A DNA stretch of 64,000 nt, taken from assembly GCA_013396995.1 (NCBI GenBank), contig VWZP01002845.1:8914443-8978442 (forward strand), read 5' to 3'. Below the pieces are notes generated by a model. It had not been told where the DNA came from and made no database searches. It worked only from the letters and a program-made list of their open reading frames with translations. This DNA comes from Dicaeum eximium. Taxonomy: Eukaryota > Chordata > Aves > Passeriformes > Dicaeidae. The position numbers and the translations under genes were made by a program. Positions 38,201 through 49,650 of this stretch are shown here, one piece after another (position 1 is the stretch's first letter; each line of letters opens with the position of its first letter).

Positions 38201-39059
38201 CTGCACAAATCTAAGTGACTGCACGCTGCTTTGCCCTGAAGAACAGAATAAGTGGCTGTTCCTGAGGCTGCCCAGCTCAGGTCTTTCTAGACAGTGTTAA
38301 TCAGAGCTAGACAGCTGGCCCATAGGTAGCTTGGACATGCTTAGCACCCCACGGTTTCAGACTGACAAAGTGCAACAATTTGTGAGCCTAAAAGCTCCGT
38401 GAGTTTTTCTGCAGGGAGGCGTCAGCCAGCCCAGACATGCATGGTGCTGTCTCCCTCCTGCAGGTTGCCAAAAGCAGGTGAACCCCTGCTGGCAAAGGGC
38501 AGCAACCACCTTATCAGTTACTCAGTATGGACCAAGACTTTCCTCATATGAAAACTTCAGAAGTTTCATATAAGCATCTTATTGAAATATCATCAATGTT
38601 TCAGTGAGTACTGCTGAAAACACTTCAGTCTGATGGACAGTCACAGGGCAACAGGGTAAGAACCCCTTTGTCCCAAGAAAAATTACAGTTCAGCACCCCC
38701 CTCTTCTGTGTCTGAGTAACCCAATCACCTCAATTAATTTAATGTGTCTCTGTGAAGGTTATTTGTCACTTAGAGCAATTTATCCTCAGGTGCTTACTGC
38801 CTACTCCATTAATTTGCTGTTAATTACTTGTTTACTTATATAATGTTGCTAATAAAGGGACTGTGAGGGGAATCTCATTTAGTTTTGTAAATAAAAGCCA
38901 TCTGCCTGGCCATATTTAGCCTTAATAACTCCTGTTTTCATAGCTATAGAGTTGTTGAGGACTTTGGCTGCAGCTACCACAGCATTTTTATTAAAATCCA
39001 TATGTTTAACAAGGTAACAAAGACATACTGAGCACTCCTGGTGCCTTGGAGTTAGCTTA
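35208..39059. other. No recognised gene or repeat
   Basis: AT-rich unique sequence with short poly-A runs near 35,668-35,686. There are small local direct duplications, for example CTCTGTTTATTCAT twice near 37,880-37,913. The segment 38,730-38,960 resembles a regulatory element by word content (see findings). No exon is recognised. Confidence 0.5.
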
Positions 39060-39765
39060 AAGAATCATAGAATAGTTTGGGTTGGAAAGGACCTAAAAGA
39101 TCATTTCTTTCCAACACTCTGCCATGGGCAGGGATGCCTTCCACTAGACCAGATTGCTTAGTCACATCCAATCTGGCCTTGAACATTTACTTTCAGAGAT
39201 GAGGCATCCACAGCTTCTCCAGGCAATCTGTGCTAGTGCCTCACCACTTACACAGGAAATAATTTCCTTCTAATATCTAATCCAAACCTACACTATTCAG
39301 ATTAGAGCCATCATCCTTTGTCCCAACATGTTGTTGCAAAAGGTACCTCTTCAACTCTCCTGTAAGCCCCATTTGAGTACTAGAAGGCTGCTTGAAGGTG
39401 TTCCTGGAGCCTTTTCTTCTCCAGGTGAGCAGCCTCAACTCTCTCAGCCTTTTCTCATTGGAGTGAAGTTCTGCTTCTCTAATAATTTTTGTGTCCATCC
39501 TCTGGACTCCCTCCAACAGGTCTGTGTTTTCCTCATGCTGGTGATCCCAGAGCTGGAACACAATTCTCTAGGTGGGATCTCCAGAGAGCAGAGAAGAGGG
39601 AGAGTATCAGCTTCCTCACCCTGCTGGCCACATATCTGTTGAAGCAGACCAGGAAACATTTGACTTTCTGGGCTGCAAGTGCATATTGCTGGCTCATGTT
39701 GAGCTTCACATCAACCAATGCCCCCAAGTCCTTCTCCTCAGGGAGAAGCTATTACTTCACATCCA
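39060..39765 (-). mobile_element. 5'-truncated CR1 LINE
   Basis: AGAATCATAGAATAGTTTGG GTTGGAAAGGACC at 39062 onward is the reverse complement of a CR1 3' tail. On the minus strand the C-terminal ORF2 region follows in broken frames: KRLRELRLL near 39,440 and LNMSQQYALAAQKVKCF near 39,690. Truncation is at about 39,765. Multiple frameshifts indicate an inactive, moderately old copy. Confidence 0.92.
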
Positions 39766-40799
39766 TACTTGTATCCATCAGGTTAGGTCAGTGCTTTCTT
39801 CCAGAACTCCTCTTCTATGTATCAAAAGAGAATAGAGACCTCTGCAGCTGTAAGAAACCAAGAAAAAAGACCAATGCTTTCAATATCCTCCTTTTCTACA
39901 ACATTTATTTAGTTTATAGTATTTATGCTTAAATATTGGTCTATCGCATCTTTATAAATTTGGGTTTATTCCATGAAAGACCATGCCCTTCTCTTCTCAG
40001 GGAGCAAGTGCTGTTTGGCTGTTGCTTTTTGATGAGATTAATCCAGGCAGTTGGTAACCTTTCCTCTACCCCCTATTGATTCTCTGCAATGGCTTGGCCT
40101 GACAAGAGGAAAATATCTACAGTGTTTTAGGGTGCCTAGTATTTGTTTATTTACCTGCTTATGCAATGCACTTATAGACTGGCTGGCTGATTGATTTATT
40201 GCTGCTTTGTACTGCTGCTGGCATCCTTCTGGGAGCCAGGACTGGAAAAGGCCTTTCTGCAACTGAGAGTTTATGCCAGTGTCCACGCATTAACAAACTG
40301 CAGAAAGGCATTTCAGTCAAAAGCACTCCTTGTAACCCATGACTGTTCATTTGCCTGGGGTTTTGGCAAGCCTAGGCTGTCAGACTGCCTGGTGGCAGCA
40401 CAGTGAGTTACTGCTGAGACAGGCTTGTGTCAAAATCGGTATAAATGAAATAGGAAGCAAGAATTGTAAAACACAGTAACAGGGCCACCCTAACTTCTGT
40501 CACCACTATGTAACAGCCTCTAAAAGAGTAAAATAGATATAGGACAAGGCCATTTCTTCCTTCAGTAATAACAATTCTGTGATTGTTCTGTGAAGACCTA
40601 GGAAAGGAATTGTTGGATAACTAGAGGAGTGGGGAATCTATGGCTGAAGTATGACTGTAAAGTGTGAATGAAAGGGGGAGACTTATGTTGCCCTGGCAAA
40701 CAAGAAAAAACCACTTACTGTGGTCCAGAAGCCCCAGTGTGTTTTTTACCTCTGCAGCTAACTTGAGACAGCTGATCCCTGTGTTGTGGGGGATGGGAG
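39766..40799. other. No recognised gene or repeat
   Basis: Unique sequence with no open frame above 82 codons and no recognised element. Confidence 0.5.
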
Positions 40800-40972
40800 T
40801 GTTAGGTTAGATATAAGGGAAAGGTTTGTCACCCAGACGTGGTTGGGCAGACTCTCCAGGGAAGTGCACGCAGCACTAAGCCTGCTAAAGTTTGAGAAGT
40901 GTTTGGACAACACTCTCAGGCACTCAGTGTGGGTGCCTCCCAACTCAGGATATTCTGTGACTCTGTGAGGAG
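40800..40972 (+). mobile_element. CR1 relic, C-terminal ORF2 and tail
   Basis: The plus strand reads RLDIRERFVTQTWLGRLSRE, then a heavily altered stretch corresponding to VFKKHLD..., then GGATATTCTGTGACTCTGTG, which matches an old CR1 tail. A single open frame covers most of it, but the sequence is much diverged from the other copies here, suggesting an older subfamily. Confidence 0.7.
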
Positions 40973-42323
40973 CAGGAATCCTTTGACAAAGGAGAGTGAA
41001 GGTGGGGTCTGGCTGGTCACAGGGCAATAGGCCAGTCAAATTCTGTTGTACATCATGGTCTGCCACATTCCCTGGCCCTTGAAGGCAGACAGACCATAGC
41101 CACTGAAAGAGCTGAGATCCATATGAAAAAAAAGGAAAAGAAATGTGGGGGAAAATTTCAATTTCAGACCTGGGAAGTGGGCAGTACCAATCTTAGAGAT
41201 GCTTATGCTGCTCTCTTAGGTCAGATAATTTTCTCATACTTTAAAGCAACAAGCTATCAACTGATCACTAAAGAATGAGTAAAATTTCTTCTAGTGACTC
41301 AGTCAGCCCAATACTCTGAAATGTGCATGCAGTGACCACATCTCTTACCTGTCTGCAAAGCTCTGGATGATGTGATGGAGGTACCACACTACTCCTCTTG
41401 GCTAAAACTGCATATGAGGGTAGTTAATCACAGTGGGATTACAGAGAGTCTGGGGTGGCTGATCCCCAAAATCATTGTTAAAGCGAGAGATAATACCACT
41501 CCCTTAATATTTGGGAACAAGGGCCTTGAAACGCTCTAGTGAAAAGTTTCCTCTGCCTTTTAGTACTAACCAGGAAAAGAGAACCTGAGCAGAAGAACTT
41601 TATACTGCTGCAAGGGCCTAGTTCCATCGGAGGAAGCTGAAGTCATGCTGTCTGTGAAAGAAGATGGTTTAAGATTTTGGTCTTCAGTGCATGGTCACAA
41701 GAGGTGGCAGAGAGGTCCTGGCTGCGGGACGTGTGCCAGAGGCACCTGTGACAGTCGCCTGTGACTTCCCAAGCGCGTGCCTTTGCAGACTTTCAACACT
41801 GGGTGGCACCAGGAATATAGAGAATCAGGGCCACGTCTCCAGACTTGCAAAGGGAGTTGCCATCCTGGGAGAGTGAGGTGCCATCAGTTTATTTGTTTAT
41901 AGTCTTTACGCAGTGGGTGAAAGAAAAACATTATTCCAGAAGGAAACCTCAGGTAATGGTAGGATTAGGAGCAGGTGAGGATATAAGATAGGAAAAACTC
42001 TCTGTAAAGTTTGATTGCTTCCACTGTGAAACTATTTCAGCTAAAAAAATTCCCACCTGTGATTAAAGGTTTTTAAAAATATTTTTGTCATAAGTAAACC
42101 ATCTCCTCAAGCACAGAAAAAAAAAAAAGAGACAGAAAAGAAGCAGACCAGTAGATCCAGTCCCAAGTTGTTCACATCTCAGAGATTACTGGAGTCAGGA
42201 ATGGCCCTCGTGGCTCCCCACCTCTTTGGCCACATTGCCCTGTGCACCAGCTAGCAAGGCAGGACACCAGGGAGAGGCAAAGCCCCTCCATCAGTAACTC
42301 GTTCTTTAGGAAACTACTTTGCA

Positions 42324-42325
<2 letters not shown>
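40973..42325. other. No recognised gene or repeat
   Basis: Unique sequence with short poly-A near 42,119-42,128. No open frame above 61 codons except near the gap. Confidence 0.5.
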
Positions 42326-42361
<36 letters not shown>

Positions 42362-42374
42362 TGGGGGGGGGTTT
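42326..42374. repeat. Poly-T (35) followed by G-run
   Basis: Thirty-five T, then GTG9TTT, running straight into a gap. A homopolymer of this length next to a G-run and Ns is error-prone, so base calls here should not be trusted. Confidence 0.9.
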
Positions 42375-42419
42375 NNNNNNNNNNNNNNNNNNNNNNNNNN
42401 NNNNNNNNNNNNNNNNNNN
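42375..42419. other. Assembly gap (45 N)
   Basis: A gap directly after the poly-T/G tract. True size unknown. Confidence 0.98.
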
Positions 42420-43850
42420 AGTTTCTAGATGTGAACTGGGGAGAAACCATGAGCTCATTATTAATTTCTAATTGCTGGCTCTGATAAGTTCCAGAAGTGT
42501 AGTACCACAGAGCAGAAAGTGCAGGAGCTGCCACCTGACAGAGTATTTTGTGACCAATGCCACTGAATGCAGTTATCCAATAAGATGCCAAACTGTCAGC
42601 ATTTCATTAAAATATGCTGCAGAGAGTAGTTCAGTAAACTACTTAGCATGCCAAATGCATAGTGTGTGCCAACACATTTATCATATAATGTTCTTAAGAG
42701 CTGCAAGCCTCTGTTCATTGGGAGTAATCAATTCTATTTTCATATGCAGTGGACCTTGAACCTTGCACTTACACTGCAACAATTTAATTTTTCCAAGGGA
42801 CGACTTTCCAAGGGTAAGTAGATGCAGTACCTCTACCAGGAACATTGGCAATAAGCTTTATTGATATTCTGAGCTAAAAGAGCCCCGCAGATCTTTGCAC
42901 ACTGTGGGGAGGATCTAAAAATACATAATAAAAGCTTGATTAGTACAGCATGCAACAAGGCGAAGAGCATGTGCTGCTGAACAGAAATAAAATCTTGACA
43001 AGGTAAAAGCAACAAAGCCAAATAAAGTAATTTGGCAACCAGAGTATTAAGCTCAGCCTTACTGCAGTATGAGAAAAAGGACAGGTACGTTTGCTGTGGA
43101 GCTGAAAGGATCTGCCTCTGTAATGGGTAATTAAAAGTACAAGGACTGCTGCAGTCCCCTGATCAGTCTTTGGTTTGCCTCATTTGACACTGTTAGTTTC
43201 TGGGACATCCAAATCCCCTGTGTAAAAAAGCACTGGTTTTCATACACTCTGTGACCTTTCTCATCTTTTGTATCCCTACTTTCCCTCCTGACTGACTGCC
43301 CCAAAGTGCTTACAGAGGCAGTGTTCTCAGGGAATCACTTGGTGTGCAGCTCTGCCACATCTGAATAGGGTCTCTTTTCTGATACTGAGAGGTAGGCAGC
43401 ACTTCATTAAGGCAGGATTTGTGTACATGTTCAGCAACCCTCTACAGCCTCTCTTGTGGGAAACACATCTCCTGAATCCTGGGGTTTTCATCTTTCCTCA
43501 GTATAAGGTGCTGCCAAATATTTGGAGTAAAGCCGCAAGGCCAGCAAAGAGGCATCAGCATGGGGTGTGGCACTGTGTCCCTAAACCTTCCCATACCTGG
43601 AAATGGGCTCCAGTGCCCTATTGTCCATATCTCTTTCTAGGGCAGACAGAAAATATCTGTGATATCACATATCTCTTTAAATCCTAAAATGCTACTCTGG
43701 CTCTATAGCAACACTAATAGATATCATCTAGGGTTTTTTATAGCTAGGAGGCTCAAAGGCCCTGCTGCAGTGTTTCGCTGCTACAGTTAAACAATTCAAA
43801 CCTAGAAATAAGAGTAAGCTAAAATCTTATCTATTATACCTCTGCTGAGC
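42420..43850. other. No recognised gene or repeat
   Basis: Unique sequence, AT-rich. No exon or mobile element recognised. Confidence 0.5.
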
Positions 43851-44385
43851 ATCCTGGCCTGGACCAGCACTGGTGTGGCCAGCAGGAGCAGGGCAGTGAC
43901 CGTCCCCCTGTACTCAGCACTGGTGAGGCCACAGCTCCAATGCTGTGCTCAGTTCTGGGCCCCTCACTGCAGGAAAGACATTGAGGGGCTGGAGCGTGTC
44001 CAGAGAAGGGACCGGAGCTGGGGAAGGGGCTGGAGCACAAGTGCTGTGAGGAGGGGCTGAGGGAGCTGGGGGTGCTCAGCCTGGAGAAAAGGAGGCTCAG
44101 GGGGGACCCCATCACCCTCTACAGCTGCCTGACAGGAGGGTGCAGCCAGGTGGGGGTCGGCCTCTTCTCCCAGGTGACAAGTGACAAGAGAAGGGGAAAC
44201 TGCCTCAAGTTGCATCAGGGCCCAAAAAGGTGTGCCAAGCATGGAAACAGGCTGCCAGAGAAGTGGTTGGGTCACCATCCCTGGAGGTATTTGAAAGATG
44301 TGTAGATGTGGCACTGGGGGACATGGTTTTGTGGGACTTGGCTGGGTTAATGGTTGGACTAGATGATGCTAAAGGTATTTTTCAA
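43851..44385 (+). mobile_element. 5'-truncated CR1 LINE
   Basis: It begins abruptly at AGCATCCTGGCCTGGACCAG, equivalent to the ANGILAW segment of ORF2. It continues through VTVPLYSALVRPQLQCCAQF, RKDIEGLERVQRR, LSLEKRRLRGDPITLYSCL and GGCSQVGVGLFSQVTSDKRR, with a deletion around 44,222, to a tail GGTTGGACTAGATGATGCTA. Only one or two frame breaks are seen, so this copy is younger than the relics. Its tail passes without interruption into the pentanucleotide array. Confidence 0.94.
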
Positions 44386-44500
44386 TCTATTCTATTCCAT
44401 TCCATTCCATTCCATTCCATTCCATTCCATTCTATTCTATTCTATTCTATTCTATTCTATTCTATTCTATNCTATCCTATCCTAATCCTATCCTAACCAT
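44386..44500 (+). repeat. (ATTCC)n(ATTCT)n(CCTAT)n pentanucleotide array
   Basis: About eight ATTCC units, nine or more ATTCT units, a single N at 44471, then CTATC/CCTAA-type units. It starts exactly where the CR1 tail would carry its terminal ATTCTATG-type repeats. Confidence 0.95.
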
Positions 44501-47500
44501 GCTTCTGGGACTTTATTTCAGTTCTCAGTGAAATGTACAAAGAGATATATTTACATAATTTACAAGCTTGAAATTCAGACTCCATACTAGGCTTCCAAAA
44601 GCAGATGTGAAAGCCCAGTTCTAAGCATCAAAACCCCAGTAAAATAGGACATGGTGGACACACTAATACTGGCAGAGTCTGTGTATACATTCAAAATATC
44701 CTCATTAGATCAGACAAGGGTTTCTCCCCCAAATGGTGTCTCCTCAGGACAATCTTGCTGAAGGGGAAGATTTGGGGAGGAGTTAAAGGAAAGAAAGGAA
44801 GAAGCACAGGAATAAATTCATTTAAAGTGTGCACAGAAGGAGACAAGAAACCTGTAAATATATCCAGGGTTATAAATGATAACTGAAGCAAAGGGCTTTT
44901 ATAGATGTGAAATCCACTTGCTCTGCCAAGCAGAGCTGAAGACAAATAAAGACTTATGATCTGTGTGAGACTGTTTGCTGCATGTTTGTCCTTGCCAGCA
45001 CTGCTGGTTTTCCACTGAGGAAAATGGACATTTTTGCTTCTGTGGAAAAGACAGTGGCCTGGAGTGACACCTGGAAAGCAGCTCCTGTGCTGCTGCATAG
45101 CCCTGATATATATAAAATGAAAGGTGCTCTTAATTATAAACAAGTCTCAGACCTTGATTATTTGGAGGAGAATATTTGAGTGGTCAGCTCCTATTGCAGT
45201 CTTAATCAGAACAGCAGAAACATAATGAAGAAATTCTTCTCCTTCTGCATTATGTAAATATTTTTATGGGCTGTGTCAGCTCTTCTGTGAGTAAGAGCTT
45301 GTTTTAATCACTCAAGAGAGGATCTGACTGACATAGATGCAGATCTGCTGAATATAGGAATGTGTAGTCTGATAGAGCTGCTTTTCAGAGCTAAGTTTTC
45401 AGACTTTCCATTTATTTCCAGCTGCTCTTTGGTTTCATACCTTTGATACAGCACATGTGACAAAGAGTCAATGCCTGAAGGGAAGGCTGTATCATACTAA
45501 GAATTCATTTGAAGGGATGAGTTTGCTTCACATGCATTACAGGACCACAGTGAGACTTTGGTCATACATTTCCAGTGTATGTGGCAGTTTTTAACAGGGA
45601 AATGGATGCAGCCATATTTAACTGGTACATTTTTACTGTTAATCATAGGACATGTTTGGGCAATGGCTTGATAATAATCATGCTATTTACTGGTGTATTT
45701 ATGATACTGTTTAACACACAGTTCCCATGTCTTTAGTACAGTAGTTCCTTCCTCCCTTCCTCCGTGTTCCCTTTTTTCCTCTGCCCCTGTGGTGTGCTGA
45801 GACAGGTACCAGATAAAGGAGGCCCATGGTGAGCTGTCCAACTTTGTGAGCTTGTCATCATTTTAAGTGTTGCTACTTAACATGTACTTCAAAGCTACTG
45901 CTGATACATCTCTCACTTTTTAAGCTGCTTTCCCATCATCAGTGGCTACAGTGGCCAACAGGTTATGCTGCAGTCAGGAGGGGAAGAGCAGTCATGGTGC
46001 AGCTGGAAATGTCACCATTTCTTCACACTTGCAGAAACACTGGTCCCATGTCTAGGGGCTTATTTGAGTTTGTACCTTACAGCTTCTGCTGGGTAGGACT
46101 TGAAAACATATACAAAATCTGGCAAAAAAAAAGAGAAGAAATTGCACTGCTTTGTGTTGTGCAATTTGTGTCACACCCTGTTCTCCTGCTGCGTTTTTAA
46201 TTACTTTTCCTTCTATCCAGCAAGGAGGGTAATGACAGTCACTTTCTTTCTGTTTGTTTTGTTGTTGTTGTTGCTTTAGGTTGTGTTTGTTGGGTTGGTT
46301 TTTTTTTTTTGTTGCTGTTTGTTTGTTTTTTGTTTTGTTTCTTTTTTTGGGGGCTTTTTCTTGGTTTGGTTTGGTTTGGTTTGGTTTGGTTTGGTTTGGT
46401 TTTTTTCAGATTGTGCCTATCACCAGTGCAAGAAAAAGTCTGCTATTTTTTTTCTTCTTTTTTTTTAGTACTTGCCAGTCTCAGAGGTTCTGACTTTTTT
46501 CCCAGTGGGCCAGCTAGATTTTCATGGTCTGGGGAAGAGAGACATGAGAGAGGAATACAACTAGCCCTGGTGGGGCTGGTAGAGGCGTGTGGTGGGAGCA
46601 GGAACTTTCTGAACTTCTGTGCCTGCTCTGGTCCAGCCAGCCAGCCCTATATAACATTCACTCACCACCTAGCAAAGTTTTAACAGCTTGCACTCAATTT
46701 ACTTAGTGGCAGATGCCCCAGGGACACAGACATAGCATTTATCAGGTGCCAGGTAGCAAACTCTGCTACCTTAGCCAGTAGATTGAAGAGCCACTGCTGT
46801 ACCAGGAAAACAATATTATACACAAAGCACCTATTTATAGTCTTATCTCTGTCTACAGAGAATCAGCGCAGAGTGCTCAGGCTTCTACCCAAACTGCAAA
46901 TTCAAAATGTTGTTTGGGTTGAGCACACCACAGGGCAGAAAAGCAGTTTTGAGCGAGCTCCTAATCCAATATAAGTGCAACTACCCACAGTGAAGCTCCA
47001 GGTGATAAAGATTGCTCCTGAGCACATCCATCAGTCTCTGTGCAGCCTGACAGGGCTGCCCTTGTCCGAGCATTGACTGTTCCCTTCTCACTGGTTTCTC
47101 TCCCCCGTATCTCCGGTTGGAGGCTGTGGCTCTTCTCCAGGAGCTGAGTTTTGCCCTCCTGCTGACAGATGCTGCCTGTGCCCTTCTCTGACCGAAACCT
47201 CCTTCCTACCTGTTTGGTATGCCAGTTCAATCACCAGTGTTCATGGCACTAAATTCTGTCTAGCCATCCATCACGAGACATTCAGGGCATCCATTATGAT
47301 ATGATTCATTTGAGCAATCTATGTTCATTATTAATCTTCCCTTACTGCAGGCTAAAGTAACCCTGGCTTGTAAGGTCTCTCTTCTTTTCAAAGCTGTCTT
47401 TGCTATAATTGCATTTTCTGCTGTATCTGCTTGCTTTCTTGTTCTTAGTGCTTTACAGGGTGTTGTCCCTCTTCATAACTTCTGAACTGTGCCACTCATC

Positions 47501-48484
47501 CTGAAAAAATTTATTGGGGATTAATATACAGGCAATCACTGGCATGGTTGCAGCTTCTTAAAATCTACTTTGAAATATAGCTCATCCTTTACCAGGCTGA
47601 AGGGGTTAAGCACACAAATGCTGATCTTCTTTCCTAAGTTCTTGTTCTCCTGCCCCCCCCAAAAAGAGGAATTTGGAACCTTAACGGAACAGAGACAGGT
47701 TATGTTTTGCAACCTTTTTAGTGCTTTTTAGTGTTAATCTAAAGAAATTCCATTTGTTTTCCCCACTGACTATCCAGACACTGCTGGGTGCACAACACTG
47801 TTGAATATGTGTACCCTTGCAGGGGTAACTAAAATTTCAGTAACTGTATTACTTCTTTTGGCTATTGAGAGCTGGGTTGTCCCCTCCCTGCCATGCAGAA
47901 TCAGTGCTGTGGCATTTTTATCTTCCTAGGAGCAGAAGGAACATCAGCTCGCTTTGCCTCCATCACACTGAAAGAGACTACATTTCACATTTTAGAGAGG
48001 AGGTGCAAGCTGCAACAGCAGAACTGAAAGCAAAGGAGCTGAGAATGAAAGGCAAGAACCTCTCAGGAGAAAAGGCAGAGGGAATACACAGAAAACTTCT
48101 GCTTGGCTGATCTGATGCTCCTCTCCCCAGCAGTGCCCTTTCTAATCACAGCACACTGTGCATGCTTGCCCTGCTTTTCTCACTAGCAATTTCATTTCGG
48201 CTGTGAAATTAGCCAGGAAAGCCAGAGGTGGGTAAAGGAACAGCAATCAGATTGCTCAGTAAATCTTAACTCTGCCACAAAGTCACTGCTCACCTCCTGT
48301 TTGCTTCCTTTCTCAGCTTTCTCATCTTTGCTTCTGGGGTACTGCCTCGGATCCAGATGCTTGTTTAGGCATCTGTGGTTCACATCCTTAAGATTGCCAC
48401 TGCAAGGTCCAGCACAGCTGTGTCTGGACACTCTGTGACTTGTTCAGATCAGCACTGTCCCCATCCACCGCCCTTGCACACCAA
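44501..48484. other. No recognised gene; GT-rich low-complexity patch
   Basis: Mostly unique. Between about 46,250 and 46,470 the plus strand is built of TTG/TTTG/TTGGT words and poly-T, including a listed (TTGGT)8. An open frame of 150 codons at 44691-45143 (minus) is unrecognised. A possible acceptor (TTTTTATCTTCCTAG) at 47915-47929 precedes a 59-codon open frame; this is discussed under rejected items. Confidence 0.5.
46361..46400 (+). repeat. (TTGGT)8 microsatellite
   Basis: Eight perfect TTGGT units inside a larger GT-rich patch. Confidence 0.94.
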
Positions 48485-48560
48485 ATCTTCACAGGGAATT
48501 TGGGAGGTCATCTAGTCCATCCCTCCACCCCAACCAAATTGTTCTTCAGCATCTTGGACT
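48485..48560 (-). mobile_element. Possible CR1 tail relic
   Basis: AATTTGGGAGGTCATCTAGT followed by CCATCCCTCC resembles the reverse complement of the GACTAGATGACCTCC segment near a CR1 3' end. Only this core is recognisable. Confidence 0.4.
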
Positions 48561-49014
48561 GCATGTGCACAGAATGTGACTTGGAGGAGATTAGACATGG
48601 TGAATGCTATCCCCTGAAAATGGTTAACAAGTATTGAGGGTATAATCCACATGACAGGGATGAATAAACAGAAAAGAATATTTGGTTCCTGCTACTGTCG
48701 TAGGTCAAGTTGTAGATTTAGGCATACAGACTTAGGCACTCTGAATGTTGTGGTTGTGAAAGCCAAGAATGAGCACAGCAGCTAAAGCTTTTCAGCTACA
48801 GCAACTTCAATCTCTTAAAAAGGGAAAAAAATTATTGTAGCTTGAATATGACTCAGCATTTAGTGGTTTTCTTTCCCTTTTCAGTTGATTAAATGTCCTC
48901 TTCTATTAAAAACCTCTTGGTAAGAAAATGAGACCTTTTAGCAGCTCATAGGAATGTGTGTTTGGTGTCGCCACCTGCCCTCAAAAGAGAGGGTAACTCA
49001 GCTTCTTCTTTGGG

Positions 49015-49056
<42 letters not shown>
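49015..49056 (+). repeat. (TA)n(TG)n compound microsatellite
   Basis: Six TA units pass directly into about fifteen TG units. Pure and directly readable. Confidence 0.95.
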
Positions 49057-49057
<1 letters not shown>

Positions 49058-49650
49058 TTTATTTTAGAACAATTTGGTTGCAATGGAAAGGAGGCATGCA
49101 GCCATTTTGGTTATTATCTATGCTAATACAGCAATATAAAAGAATAAAGATATCGCCTAAGAACATACATAAGGAAAAGAAAGAAAGGGAAAGGAGGGAT
49201 AAGAGTAGAAGGATATCACCACCAGTGATAAGACTTGATTGCAGCAATTTCAATAACCTTTGGCTGAGGTGCTGGTCCCAGTCTTGATCCCTTGGGAGTT
49301 GCAGAAGCCTGGGAAACACAAAGTTTGGTGGGTTAATGTATGTTCAGGCAAGGTGGGAATGATAAGGTACTTCCCCTGGCAAGGGTGGGTGGGCAGCTTA
49401 ACACAGTTGCAATGCTCTGGGTCATGCTCAGTTGTCCAGTGCAAGACCCCAGAAAGGAGTCTGGGGGCATTTTGGGGATCTTTGATGGTTTATGACACTT
49501 TCTAAGGCATGCAAGCTGACTCTCATGTCAGTGCAGTTGAGCCAGTTATGCTCCATCAGAAGGGATGAACACTGTCAGGCCTGCATGTAAATGCCCCAAT
49601 ATCTTCCCAGGGGCACAGGGGGAAGTTTTAGAACTGACCCAGTTGTGTAA
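49057..49650 (-). other. Possible old LTR-like sequence, unassigned
   Basis: After the TG array comes TTTATTTTAGAACAATTTGG. Its minus-strand reading contains an AATAAA signal about 15 bases from the possible end. The following 500 bases (for example AGAAGGATATCACCACC near 49,210 and GATCCCTTGGGAGTTGCAG near 49,285) seem familiar as interspersed avian repeat, but I cannot name the family or define its ends. It could equally be unique sequence. Confidence 0.2.

Noticed and set aside
47930..48110. Possible terminal exon after a good acceptor TTTTTATCTTCCTAG, 59 codons to a stop, helical-looking peptide
   Set aside because: No nearby polyadenylation signal (the nearest AATAAA is about 550 bp downstream), no partner exon, and one of the other frames stops early. 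Support is too weak.
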